The position numbers and the translations under genes were made by a program. From Crenotrichaceae bacterium (GTDB lineage Bacteria > Pseudomonadota > Gammaproteobacteria > Methylococcales > DRLZ01): a stretch of 12,635 nucleotides of DNA. Each line of letters opens with the position of its first letter. The stretch's first letter is position 1. The DNA lies in NCBI GenBank assembly GCA_011322755.1, contig DRLZ01000174.1, positions 1-12,635 of the forward strand. The letters are read 5' to 3'. The notes beneath the pieces are model-generated. The model was not told the DNA's origin, ran no database searches, and worked only from the letters and a program-made list of their open reading frames with translations. Below, in pieces: positions 7,025-12,635 of the stretch.

Positions 7025-7047
7025 GCTGGGGCGCTTCGCGCCCCGGC
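7025..7047. repeat. Strong GC hairpin
   Basis: GGGGCGC (7028-7034) and GCGCCCC (7038-7044) pair around a TTC turn, extended by GCT/GGC on the outside. It lies just behind the terminator and may mark the edge of the element. Confidence 0.5.
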
Positions 7048-7271
7048 ACAGGCGGCTAATGAAAAAAACCATTCAAATTCCGCTCTCAACGTTGTTTCTA
7101 AATTTCAACGATCTCACCTTATCAAGCTATGTTGTGATCAAAAAACAAACAGCATGTTAACTCTGAAGGTGCATCTGGGTCATCAATTTGTTAGAATGTC
7201 CCGAAGTTTGGGAAGTATGCTCTTTAAGTTATTGACCGCGTTAAAGAAACTGACGATTTAGTTCGAGCTGT
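7048..7271. other. Non-coding or decayed stretch before the orphan toxin array
   Basis: No convincing gene is present. The frame starting TTG at 7022 gives a composition unlike a real protein. In another frame the bases at about 7166-7286 read as a protein-like string (VIDRVKETDDLVRAVCQGAL) interrupted by two stops, which could be the remnant of a broken gene. The end of the mobile block and the start of the displaced Rhs DNA must lie in this stretch. Confidence 0.4.
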
Positions 7272-7655
7272 TTGTCAGGGTGCCTTGATGTTACAAAGAG
7301 TAGAGGGTTGAGCAAGCATGGCGGTGTACTTTCATCTTCGCCTAATAGTGCAGGTGGTACGGTAGTTACCTCTACGGGGAAAATTAGTCAAAATGATATT
7401 GCCCCGTATGTGAATAGCGGACTGTACAAGGGTGATGTCAATATAATCAGCGGTGCTCATGGTAGTCCTAATCAGATGATTCCAGATGCCGGAATGTTCA
7501 AAGCAGATGTTGCGAGATTTGGTAATATTCCAGGCGTAAAAGTGCATGACATAACTAAGATGAAATCCTCAGAAATTTCTGACCTCCTCAATGGACCGGG
7601 TACTACAATCGGGGGATTCTGCGATAGTGGTGCTTGTCTTAAACCGTTCCAGTAA
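7272..7655 (+). CDS. Orphan Rhs C-terminal toxin cassette 2 (no Rhs core)
   Basis: The open frame starts at a TTG without ribosome-binding site, but its meaningful part starts at the junction D-V-T-K-S (7287-7301). It is therefore a displaced toxin tip, silent unless recombined in frame into an Rhs gene. The tip is about 120 residues: SSPNSAGGTVVTSTG, then NIISGAHGSPNQ, FGNIPGVKVHDITKM, and an end with TTIGGFCDSGACLKP. A conserved-looking His (SGAHG) and two Cys (FCDSGAC) suggest an enzyme active site, perhaps a Cys/His hydrolase, but I cannot name the family. The stop is followed by a small predicted immunity gene. Confidence 0.65.
   Translation: MSGCLDVTKSRGLSKHGGVLSSSPNSAGGTVVTSTGKISQNDIAPYVNSGLYKGDVNIISGAHGSPNQMIPDAGMFKADVARFGNIPGVKVHDITKMKSSEISDLLNGPGTTIGGFCDSGACLKPFQ
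7287..7305 (+). repeat. Rhs tip junction repeat, copy 2
   Basis: GATGTTACAAAGAGTAGAG. It shares ATGTTACAAAG with the expressed Rhs gene, and ACAAAGAGT and flanking bases with copies 3 and 5. Confidence 0.55.
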
Positions 7656-7669
7656 AATAGGTATTTCAA

Positions 7670-7855
7670 TTGGTTGAAAAGCAACGAAAGCTATTTAAGG
7701 CCATTGTCTTTGATGAGGAGAAACAGTGCTTTGGAGTCCGCGTCGAAATAGAAGCAATTGATATTGATGATGCTGTCCGAATAATGAATCATCAGTATGG
7801 AAGCGATAAGTATATTGATCTTCACAATGACGACGATGCAGATCTGACGAGATAG
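7670..7855 (+). CDS. Predicted immunity protein for tip 2
   Basis: A 61-residue acidic protein from a TTG start 15 bp after the tip stop, with only a weak ribosome-binding site. The sequence (KLFKAIVFDEEKQCFGVRVE, then IDIDDAVRIMNHQYGSDKYI) looks like a small alpha/beta protein. Its stop codon abuts the junction repeat of the next tip. Assignment rests on size, acidity and position; the family is not recognised. The uncommon start leaves the exact N-terminus open. Confidence 0.6.
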   Translation: MVEKQRKLFKAIVFDEEKQCFGVRVEIEAIDIDDAVRIMNHQYGSDKYIDLHNDDDADLTR

Positions 7856-7873
7856 GTGCTACAAAGAGTGGAG
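7855..7873 (+). repeat. Rhs tip junction repeat, copy 3
   Basis: GGTGCTACAAAGAGTGGAG, encoding G-A-T-K-S-G. It shares its first G with the stop codon of the preceding immunity gene and differs from copy 5 at one base. Confidence 0.7.
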
Positions 7874-8175
7874 ATGTATTTCGTCAGGGAACATTTGCCG
7901 ATGATGCCATTGGCTGGGAGGGGAACCTTGTTAAGGGAAAACAATGGGCTGCTGATAATCCATTGACGACACCCGACTACGCAAAGAAATTTGGGTTGCC
8001 AGCGGAAAATACAGGTAGTCCAGACTGGATTGTTAAAGGAAGGATTGAGGGGCCTTTTACGACGCGACCAGCACCTGCTATCTACAATAGTCCTGCTAAT
8101 ACAGGCGGAGGTATTGAGGTATTACCTAATAACCCTAGTAACGTAAAACTTGATTGGTTCCACATGCCGGACTGA
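7858..8175 (+). CDS. Orphan Rhs C-terminal toxin cassette 3 (no Rhs core, no own start)
   Basis: An open frame of 105 codons begins in the junction A-T-K-S-G and ends at 8175. It has no ATG near its beginning; the TTG at 7963 is internal. The tip reads FADDAIGWEGNLVKGKQW, then TTPDYAKKFGLPAENTGSPD, then IEGPFTTRPAPAIYN, and ends GGIEVLPNN...WFHMPD. The layout of a toxin of about 100 residues behind a G-A-T-K-S-G junction is that of displaced Rhs tips. The closing segment with GGGIEV and FHMP resembles Rhs tips that I recall in general, but no biochemical activity can be assigned. The stop is 14 bp before the predicted immunity gene. Confidence 0.6.
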   Translation, partial: ATKSGDVFRQGTFADDAIGWEGNLVKGKQWAADNPLTTPDYAKKFGLPAENTGSPDWIVKGRIEGPFTTRPAPAIYNSPANTGGGIEVLPNNPSNVKLDWFHMPD

Positions 8176-8189
8176 ATCGAATTGTGAAT

Positions 8190-8444
8190 ATGACACCAGA
8201 AGAAATCTATGCCGAAGTCGGGGGTTTAATCAAACTACTAAGGTCTAATGGAAACGAAAAGTTGCCAAGGATTTTAGAGCATCGATTGTACGAGGTAAGT
8301 TGGACGTCTAGTACGGAGTTGCTCGAAAATATTGCTTCCATTTTGAATAAGCATATTACTGGTCATGAATCTACCTTAGATAAGGTTGCTGTAATAAAAG
8401 CCAGATCGATAATAAAGGAGATTGAAACTATCGTACGCGATTAG
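8190..8444 (+). CDS. Predicted immunity protein for tip 3
   Basis: An 84-residue, mostly helical protein (MTPEEIYAEVGGLIKLLRSN, LPRILEHRLYEV, ending IIKEIETIVRD). I chose ATG 8190 because the earlier in-frame start at 8154 would overlap the toxin; GTG at 8184 is also possible. No strong ribosome-binding site is seen. The helical start with LIKLLRSNGNEK recalls small immunity-like proteins beside other Rhs tips. The stop codon touches the start of the next tip. Confidence 0.65.
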   Translation: MTPEEIYAEVGGLIKLLRSNGNEKLPRILEHRLYEVSWTSSTELLENIASILNKHITGHESTLDKVAVIKARSIIKEIETIVRD

Positions 8445-8458
8445 CTGCCACAAAGAAC
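8445..8458 (+). repeat. Rhs tip junction repeat, copy 4 (diverged)
   Basis: CTGCCACAAAGAAC, encoding A-T-K-N. Only the CACAAAGA core is kept, and it directly follows the stop codon of the previous immunity gene. Confidence 0.45.
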
Positions 8459-8767
8459 TTACCGAAAATCCGCCAGCAATATGTGGACGAAGTAAGTGAT
8501 TTAAAAGACCTTGGCTTGAATGCAAGGGCTGCTGGGACTGATGTGGAGTCAGTTGCTCGAATGCTTCATGCTGAACGAAATGTACTAAAATAAAAATATC
8601 GGGAGTTTAGTCCGGCAGATAAAGTTCGGCAGTTCGAACAGAGAAACATGGAAAAATATGGAGATCCTCTTGGGCCGTTAATTAATCAGCTTAGGGCATC
8701 TGGAAAATCGTGGGACAATATTATCGATTCAGCCGCACGTCCCGGTGGGGCAGATCTTGGTTTTTAG
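8447..8767 (+). pseudogene. Orphan Rhs/CDI toxin cassette 4, broken by an in-frame stop
   Basis: In one frame the DNA reads A-T-K-N-L-P, then LGLNARAAGTDVESVARMLH, AERNVLK, a TAA stop (8591-8593), and in the same frame KYREFSPADKVRQFEQRNME, KYGDPLGPLINQLRASGKSW, ending ARPGGADLGF and TAG. The halves join naturally across the stop, so this is a single nonsense change (for example CAA or AAA to TAA), not a frameshift. The RN...KYGDPLGP...GKSW...GGxDLxF pattern is one I associate with C-terminal tips of Rhs and CdiA-type proteins; its activity is not known to me. The downstream immunity gene is intact. Confidence 0.75.
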
Positions 8768-8769
8768 AA

Positions 8770-9063
8770 ATGCAAACTGATGTATTGAATTTGACTACGA
8801 TGCACTCTGGAAATCTGTGCCTTGAGTTAACTGAATGTGTTAGTTGGGAGGAATATCCCGAATATGTTGATGAATTTATGGGGCTGATTGGAGGGAGAAT
8901 TGTCAATAAAAATGACGCCCCAGATATGGGAATTTGGATTATTGAGATTGGTGCTCATAAAATTCGGATTGTCTATGAAGACTATCCACAGATGATTTCA
9001 TTAGAACCAAATGACATAGATAGCAATGAGCTGATAGAAAAATTGTTTAAGCGGCTGAAGTAA
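8770..9063 (+). CDS. Predicted immunity protein for tip 4
   Basis: A 97-residue acidic protein. ATG 8770, two bases after the tip stop, is preferred; an earlier start at 8710 would overlap the toxin heavily. The sequence has LCLELTECVSWEEYPEYVDE, GGRIVNKNDAPDMGIWIIEI and KIRIVYEDYPQMISLEP, a pattern of strands around a helix that recalls the DUF3630-type small proteins (recognition by eye only). It remains intact although its toxin has a stop codon, as expected if immunity to kin carrying the toxin is still useful. Confidence 0.7.
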   Translation: MQTDVLNLTTMHSGNLCLELTECVSWEEYPEYVDEFMGLIGGRIVNKNDAPDMGIWIIEIGAHKIRIVYEDYPQMISLEPNDIDSNELIEKLFKRLK

Positions 9064-9072
9064 GAAGTAAGG

Positions 9073-9091
9073 GGTGCGACAAAGAGTGGAG
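9073..9091 (+). repeat. Rhs tip junction repeat, copy 5
   Basis: GGTGCGACAAAGAGTGGAG, identical to copy 3 except for one third-codon-position base. Confidence 0.7.
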
Positions 9092-9399
9092 GCGATTTAG
9101 GTGGACTCAATCTCTTTAAGTGGGATAAGCCAAGTACTACTACGCCTGATGGTTGGAAAGATGGCGATTTTATGCTTAACTTGTCAAACATGGGCAGTCC
9201 TAAAGCGAACTGGAAGCAAAACTCTGGCTACCTTAGAGAGCAAATGAATAAGGGTGATCCTATCTTCGATTCTTATCTTGACCCTAAAACGGGTAAGCAA
9301 ATTTCCACTGATGGTTTCTTAAATGCGGAGCGTCAATTGCTTGAGTCGCGAGACTGGAAGTTTGATTTATCTTCAGGCGCATATCATCCTCCGAACTAA
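9073..9399 (+). CDS. Orphan Rhs C-terminal toxin cassette 5 (no Rhs core)
   Basis: The open frame begins at G-A-T-K-S-G-G (9073) and ends at 9399, 108 codons; the ATG at 9172 is internal. The tip reads LNLFKWDKPSTTTPDGWKDG, then DFMLNLSNMGSPKANWKQN, YLREQMNKGDPIFDSYLDP, FLNAERQLLESRDWKFDLSS and GAYHPPN. The G-W-x-D-G-D...GSPKANW...NAERxLLExRxW pattern is one I associate with tips of Rhs proteins; function unknown, possibly a nuclease. It is followed at 9417 by a larger predicted immunity gene, the last of the array. Confidence 0.65.
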   Translation, partial: GATKSGGDLGGLNLFKWDKPSTTTPDGWKDGDFMLNLSNMGSPKANWKQNSGYLREQMNKGDPIFDSYLDPKTGKQISTDGFLNAERQLLESRDWKFDLSSGAYHPPN

Positions 9400-9416
9400 G
9401 GTGGGGTGATATGTGA

Positions 9417-10013
9417 GTGATTATGATAGATAAAAATTTTCCTGAGCTAATTCAAGATGAATTTTCATATTTAGTCGAGAACTACGGTTTTCATTGTGTT
9501 TCTGCGACGGTGTTCGATGTTCGGTTTGAAAGCGATACGGTTTTCGTTGATGTACGGTATGATGCAAATCGATCATACGAGATTGGTATTGAGGTTGGCC
9601 AAAAGAATGTTTTATTTGACGGAAAAGAGCGGCCATTTAATTTGGGGGAAATTCTAAGATTAAGGGGAGTGGCAGAAAAAGAAGGTTATAAGGCGTTTCA
9701 AGCTGCTGACTCTGTTTCTCTTATAAACTGCATTTCTCGTCTGTCGTCATGGTTGGAAATTTACGCTGTAGACTTTTTGCAAAATGATCGATTTAGTTTC
9801 AAGCGTTTGTCAGACTTCAGGGAAAAAGAATGTGATCAATATGAGTTAGAAACTAAGCTTTCTCATATTCGACGTGAAGTGCAAATAGCCTGGAGTAACA
9901 AAGACTATTTAAAGGTGTTAGAGCTGTATCAGCCTGTAGAAAGCTTCCTTAGTGAGGTCGAGAAAAAGAAGCTTGCTTTTGCTCAGCGTCAAATAACAAA
10001 GACTCCAAATTAA
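9417..10013 (+). CDS. Predicted immunity protein for tip 5
   Basis: A 198-residue protein, much longer than the other immunity candidates. The GTG start at 9417 has AAGGTGGGG 10 bp upstream; ATG 9423 is an alternative. The first half looks alpha/beta (ELIQDEFSYLVENYGFHCVS, TVFVDVRYDANRSYEIGIEV), followed by helical segments and a charged C-terminus (YLKVLELYQPVESFLSEVEK). No signal peptide or membrane segment is seen. Its position behind a toxin tip and before the array terminator supports the immunity role; the family is not identified. Confidence 0.7.
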   Translation: MIMIDKNFPELIQDEFSYLVENYGFHCVSATVFDVRFESDTVFVDVRYDANRSYEIGIEVGQKNVLFDGKERPFNLGEILRLRGVAEKEGYKAFQAADSVSLINCISRLSSWLEIYAVDFLQNDRFSFKRLSDFREKECDQYELETKLSHIRREVQIAWSNKDYLKVLELYQPVESFLSEVEKKKLAFAQRQITKTPN

Positions 10014-10023
10014 ATGACTAAAT

Positions 10024-10048
10024 AAAAGCCCCGCGATGCGGGGCTTTT
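10024..10048. terminator. Bidirectional rho-independent terminator closing the array
   Basis: AAAAGCCCCGC (10024-10034) and GCGGGGCTTTT (10038-10048) form an 11-bp stem with a GAT loop, followed by TT on the plus strand. It separates the last immunity gene from the converging parE, as the terminator at 982-1005 does. Confidence 0.9.
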
Positions 10049-10351
10049 TTACTGGTCTCTCGGAATCTCTTCCGGCTCCAAATGCCGCCGTTTATGAATC
10101 ACGGCCAGCACTTCGATAAGGTTGTCAGATTTGATTTCGTACATGACTCGGTAAGAGTAAAGCCTGAGTTCTCGCACGGCATCTTCATTTAATTCTGATA
10201 CTTTGTGTCCTTTGTGGGGCAATTCATCCAGGCCAATGGTTTTTCGCACCAGTTCTTCACTGACGCGCTTAGCGTAGAGTGGAGAATCTTGGGCAATGTA
10301 ATCATGAATATGGCGAAGTTGGGCTTTGGCGTGAGCCGTCCATTTCACCAC
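10049..10351 (-). CDS. parE: RelE/ParE-family toxin, copy 2
   Basis: A 100-residue protein with the same layout as copy 1: AKAQLRHIHDYIAQDSPLYA, then HKGHKVSEL, LYSYRVMYEI and VLAVIHKRRHL. The matching blocks are spread over the whole length, so this is a diverged duplicate, not a recent copy. Its start overlaps the antitoxin stop by 7 bases, exactly as in the first module. Confidence 0.9.
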   Translation of the reverse strand: MVKWTAHAKAQLRHIHDYIAQDSPLYAKRVSEELVRKTIGLDELPHKGHKVSELNEDAVRELRLYSYRVMYEIKSDNLIEVLAVIHKRRHLEPEEIPRDQ

Positions 10352-10533
10352 GATTGAATATCCTTGAGTACCTCTTCAGCTGATTCTATTTTACCTTCAG
10401 CAGCATCTTGCTGGCCACGACGGATATTCTCCAGAACATAGAGCCGGTACATAATTTCTTCGGTATCGGCGCTGTCAGGTAATCGTTGGATGGCATCCAA
10501 CGCTTCCTGTTTTGCAGAGTGGGCTTGGGGCAT
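10345..10533 (-). CDS. ParE-type antitoxin, copy 2
   Basis: A 62-residue protein (MPQAHSAKQEALDAIQRLPD, EEIMYRLYVLENIRRGQQDA, ending VLKDIQSW) with a strong Shine-Dalgarno AAGGAGG (complement of 10541-10547) at ideal spacing. It is homologous to 1300-1479. The gap to the upstream XRE remnant is 122 bp here against 20 bp in copy 1, so it probably has its own AT-rich promoter in 10548-10655. Confidence 0.88.
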   Translation of the reverse strand: MPQAHSAKQEALDAIQRLPDSADTEEIMYRLYVLENIRRGQQDAAEGKIESAEEVLKDIQSW

Positions 10534-10629
10534 GATTAAACCTCCTTCGGACGGTTAATTGTTTAAAGGCCCGGTTATTTTAATTGGGCTGTATATTATT
10601 ATCGGCTATTCAGTGGTTAATAAATACTA

Positions 10630-10647
10630 GGTAACTGTTCGGTTACC
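10630..10647. promoter_or_regulatory. Perfect inverted repeat between XRE remnant and antitoxin
   Basis: GGTAAC (10630-10635) and GTTACC (10642-10647) flank TGTTCG, with a T-run after it on the plus strand. No plus-strand gene ends here, so an operator for the antitoxin-parE promoter is likelier than a terminator. Confidence 0.4.
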
Positions 10648-10655
10648 GTTTTTTC

Positions 10656-11000
10656 TTAGTTGCTTTTTTGCGCCGCTTTGGCGGTATCCTTTGTAGCGGC
10701 CTGGCTTTGTGAGCGCTGCACCATTCGCCTAGCTTGGTGTTTCAGAATCAAGCCATCCAGTACTTCTAAAGCCGTTTTTCGTTCTGCTTCATCAAATTGC
10801 CGGATAGCTTCAAACTGCAACTTCATTTCATCATCCGGCCCGCGCTCGTCATCCTCGAACAGAAGCCAGTCGGTGCTAGTTGTTAACGCCACCGCTAGTT
10901 TTTTCATTACTTCTAGGGTGGGCTGGGCTGCGCCAGCCTCGTATCGTTGAATCTGCGTAAGATGTACAGCTGCTAGGTCTGCCAGTCCTTGTTGGGTTAA
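10656..11000 (-). pseudogene. XRE-family regulator, truncated at the N-terminus
   Basis: Translation upstream of the ATG at 10907 continues in frame to 11000 as LTQQGLADLAAVHLTQIQRY, EAGAAQPTLEVMKKLAVALT and so on, the second half of an XRE helix-turn-helix. Directly before it is a stop (complement of 11001-11003), so the first helix and the start codon, about 20 residues, are missing. The tail (ALEVLDGLILKHQARRM) matches the tail of the intact XRE at 1500-1913 in style and place. The 83-residue product from ATG 10907 would lack DNA-binding helices. The gene order XRE-antitoxin-parE is the same as in copy 1. Confidence 0.75.
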
Positions 11001-11097
11001 TTATGCTACTCCCCATTGTCAAGACCAGGTTGGCTAAGAAATAGCAAACTTGTTGTTTTTGAGTGACTTTCTGCTTCCCCCCCCCTGCGAAGTTGGG

Positions 11098-11949
11098 TTA
11101 GGTCACAGGCTCCTCGTTTTTTAATGTGACTGAATTCTCGCGGGCTTTTCTCAGCAGAATTGTTGAATCATCACCCTTGCGCCATTCTTCAACACCAAAC
11201 TTGGCATTAATCGTGGCAGTGACTTCCGGTGAGTCTGGAAGACTCATCTCGCCGAGTCGCTTGTTGATTTTGTTTGCGAGGGTCAAAGCATCTGTTTTTG
11301 TGGTTTCGGGTAATATCAAGGTGAACTCCTGGTCACCTGTACGCCCAACCAGATCAACCCAGCGCATTTGGTCTCGCAGGTAAAAGCTTACAGCTGTGAG
11401 CACTTGATCTGTTGCCGGCTTGATCGTATCACTGTTTGTTTCAAAATCATTTATTTGCATGACGATAACAGACAAGGGGTTGCCGTATCGTCTGCTTCGA
11501 GAAACTTGCGGCTCTAATGATTGCAGGAGCGAGCGATTATTCAATAGCCCGGTTAGCAAGTCAGCTGTGCTGTGATTCTCCAGTTGATCCTTGAGGTTTC
11601 GACATTCCGTTTTTAACTTCATGATTTCGGTGACATCAACATAGTAACGTACATTTTGCGCTGAATTTGCTTCATTTTGGGGTGAGTCCAAGGAAATCAG
11701 CCAGCGGCTTTGTTGAGACGTTGCTGAGGCGACTTTCCACAAGTCGGGATGATCAGAAAAGCCGTCAAGGTATTTTGAGTTTAGCTCGGAAAAACTCAGG
11801 TTTATCAGCTGATCATTTTTCGCGTTGACAAATTCACGCATGGCTTGATTTACCCAGGTTATTCGATTGTCAGCGTTAAAAATAACAGTGCCGACGGGTG
11901 ACATATTGAGGGTTTGGTTTGCAATGTCTTGATCAAGTAGTGTGCTCAT
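11098..11949 (-). CDS. PAS-GGDEF protein with degenerate active site
   Basis: A 283-residue cytoplasmic protein. Residues about 13-108 form a PAS domain (MSPVGTVIFNADNRITWVNQ...), 110-128 a short coiled coil, 130-275 a GGDEF domain (DLLTGLLNNRSLLQSLE...). The signature is GDQEF (205-209) instead of GG[D/E]EF, so the metal-binding acid at position three is Gln. The other metal ligand, the first Asp of the usual D-I-D-x-F motif, is Q165 (MQINDFE). The inhibitory-site motif RxxD (R196-W-V-D199) is kept at the usual five-residue distance. It probably does not make c-di-GMP but may bind it. GAGAG lies before the ATG at 11949. It is transcribed divergently from the cyclase gene. Confidence 0.85.
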   Translation of the reverse strand: MSTLLDQDIANQTLNMSPVGTVIFNADNRITWVNQAMREFVNAKNDQLINLSFSELNSKYLDGFSDHPDLWKVASATSQQSRWLISLDSPQNEANSAQNVRYYVDVTEIMKLKTECRNLKDQLENHSTADLLTGLLNNRSLLQSLEPQVSRSRRYGNPLSVIVMQINDFETNSDTIKPATDQVLTAVSFYLRDQMRWVDLVGRTGDQEFTLILPETTKTDALTLANKINKRLGEMSLPDSPEVTATINAKFGVEEWRKGDDSTILLRKARENSVTLKNEEPVT

Positions 11950-12113
11950 TTTTTCTCTCGTATTGAATGTACTGGTACCTATAACTCTATAACTTAGGCA
12001 CTATTCAGGAATAATGCCAGTAAGTCGTGGAAATAACTAAAAAAAGATGATCCAGAAACGGTGCGGATATTGCTGAGAACAGCGCATTCCAATAATTTAA
12101 CCACTATGTTTGA

Positions 12114-12635
12114 ATGCTTTCCACCCAATTGCAAATTGATGTTATTCGGGGCCGCTTTCTCAAGCTGAACAAAGCGCGTATTGAGCGAACCCAGGAATTA
12201 ATGTTGCCTACTCAGCGAGATTTGCTTGAGTTATTGCCTCTATTGTTTCATCTCAACGTCCCTGAATTACCTGGATATGTTGACCAGAACACACCAGCGG
12301 GAGTGTTTTCATATATCCTGGATGATAAATTATTCGAGGCGGCAAAACGTCAGTGGGGCGGAGGTTTTGATCCTCAAAAAACAGGAATTTGGAGTTACGA
12401 TATTGAATCGATATTCCTGATGGGCAGTTGTGGAACTGTGGCGTTTAATCGCAAGAGTGATTTTGATGTATGGCTATGCCATCGAGCAGAATTGGACGAC
12501 TATGCCTTATCCCGATTGAAAAAAAAAGCTTCTCGTATCGAGCGATGGTTTGAGTCGATTGGTTTGGAAGTCCACTTTTTTCTTATGAATGCTGCCGCTT
12601 TCAAACGTGGCGATGTGATAACGCTGTCTTCAGAA
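12114..12635 (+). CDS. cyaA: Class I adenylate cyclase, N-terminal part (runs off window)
   Basis: An open frame of 174 codons to the window end, starting at ATG 12114; the codon just before is TGA, so no earlier start exists. It encodes MLSTQLQIDVIRGRFLKLNK, then LPLLFHLNVPELPGYVDQNT, and the nucleotidyltransferase motif GSCGTVAFNRKSDFDVW, typical of the catalytic N-terminal domain of enterobacterial-type CyaA, which makes cAMP from ATP. The full protein would be several hundred residues longer. This is the only clear housekeeping-type gene, so the accessory region must end to its left. No strong Shine-Dalgarno is visible; weak starts are common in cyaA genes. Confidence 0.88.
   Translation, partial: MLSTQLQIDVIRGRFLKLNKARIERTQELMLPTQRDLLELLPLLFHLNVPELPGYVDQNTPAGVFSYILDDKLFEAAKRQWGGGFDPQKTGIWSYDIESIFLMGSCGTVAFNRKSDFDVWLCHRAELDDYALSRLKKKASRIERWFESIGLEVHFFLMNAAAFKRGDVITLSSE

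Noticed and set aside
7022..7261. 79-codon open frame from TTG
   Set aside because: It begins inside the terminator and the GC hairpin, has no ribosome-binding site, and its product has no domain-like pattern.
7855..7873. Junction repeats as core sites of the tyrosine recombinase
   Set aside because: The repeats lack the inverted arms expected of a Xer-type core, code in frame for a conserved peptide, and vary between copies. Homologous recombination explains them better.
7272..10013. Integron cassette array
   Set aside because: Cassettes are joined by coding junctions directly at stop codons, with no attC-like palindromes between them, and the recombinase lacks a recognisable integron-specific insertion.
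1..12635. CRISPR array, insertion sequence or rRNA
   Set aside because: No regularly spaced repeats, no transposase frame with terminal inverted repeats, and no rRNA-like sequence were seen.

Overview
The window looks like accessory DNA in a gammaproteobacterium. It runs from the 3' end of an Rhs (YD-repeat) polymorphic-toxin gene to the first part of a chromosomal class I adenylate cyclase gene, a family typical of Gammaproteobacteria. The genus cannot be fixed from the sequence.

Left part (1-1913, plus a control region to 2039). The Rhs gene ends in an ADP-ribosyltransferase-like toxin tip (2-667). Directly behind it lies a small predicted immunity gene (670-975) whose product resembles domain III of EF-Tu. 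A bidirectional hairpin terminator follows. Converging on it from the minus strand is a three-gene operon of XRE regulator, small antitoxin and ParE toxin, the layout of PaaR-PaaA-ParE modules.

Centre (2040-7047). Divergent from the XRE gene is a two-gene operon: a 1017-residue CHC2/TOPRIM primase fused to a P-loop ATPase and a winged helix, then a GTG-started tyrosine recombinase with a complete catalytic set. Behind the recombinase is about 580 bp without a convincing gene but rich in hairpins, with a 15-bp direct repeat. A 75-residue protein of unknown function and a terminator close this block. It reads as a self-replicating, site-specifically integrating mobile element, or the remnant of one.

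Right array (7272-10048). Four displaced Rhs toxin tips follow head to tail, each with its own predicted immunity gene. Each tip begins at a short shared junction related to GGTGCTACAAAGAGTGGAG (peptide G-A-T-K-S-G), and the same in-frame junction lies in the expressed Rhs gene at 341-359. One tip (8447-8767) carries an in-frame stop. The array ends, like the left locus, in a GC-rich bidirectional terminator followed by a converging antitoxin-ParE pair with a truncated XRE gene behind it. The toxin-antitoxin unit is therefore present twice, each copy sealing the end of an Rhs cassette region.

Far right. A minus-strand PAS-GGDEF protein has lost catalytic residues but keeps the RxxD inhibitory-site motif, so it is probably a c-di-GMP sensor rather than a synthase. 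The cyaA-type gene at 12114 runs off the window.

Working together: the Rhs tip and its immunity gene are the weapon in use, the orphan tips are a store for switching by in-frame recombination, the ParE modules may penalise loss of the store, and the primase/recombinase block is the likely vehicle or a later insertion that split the locus.
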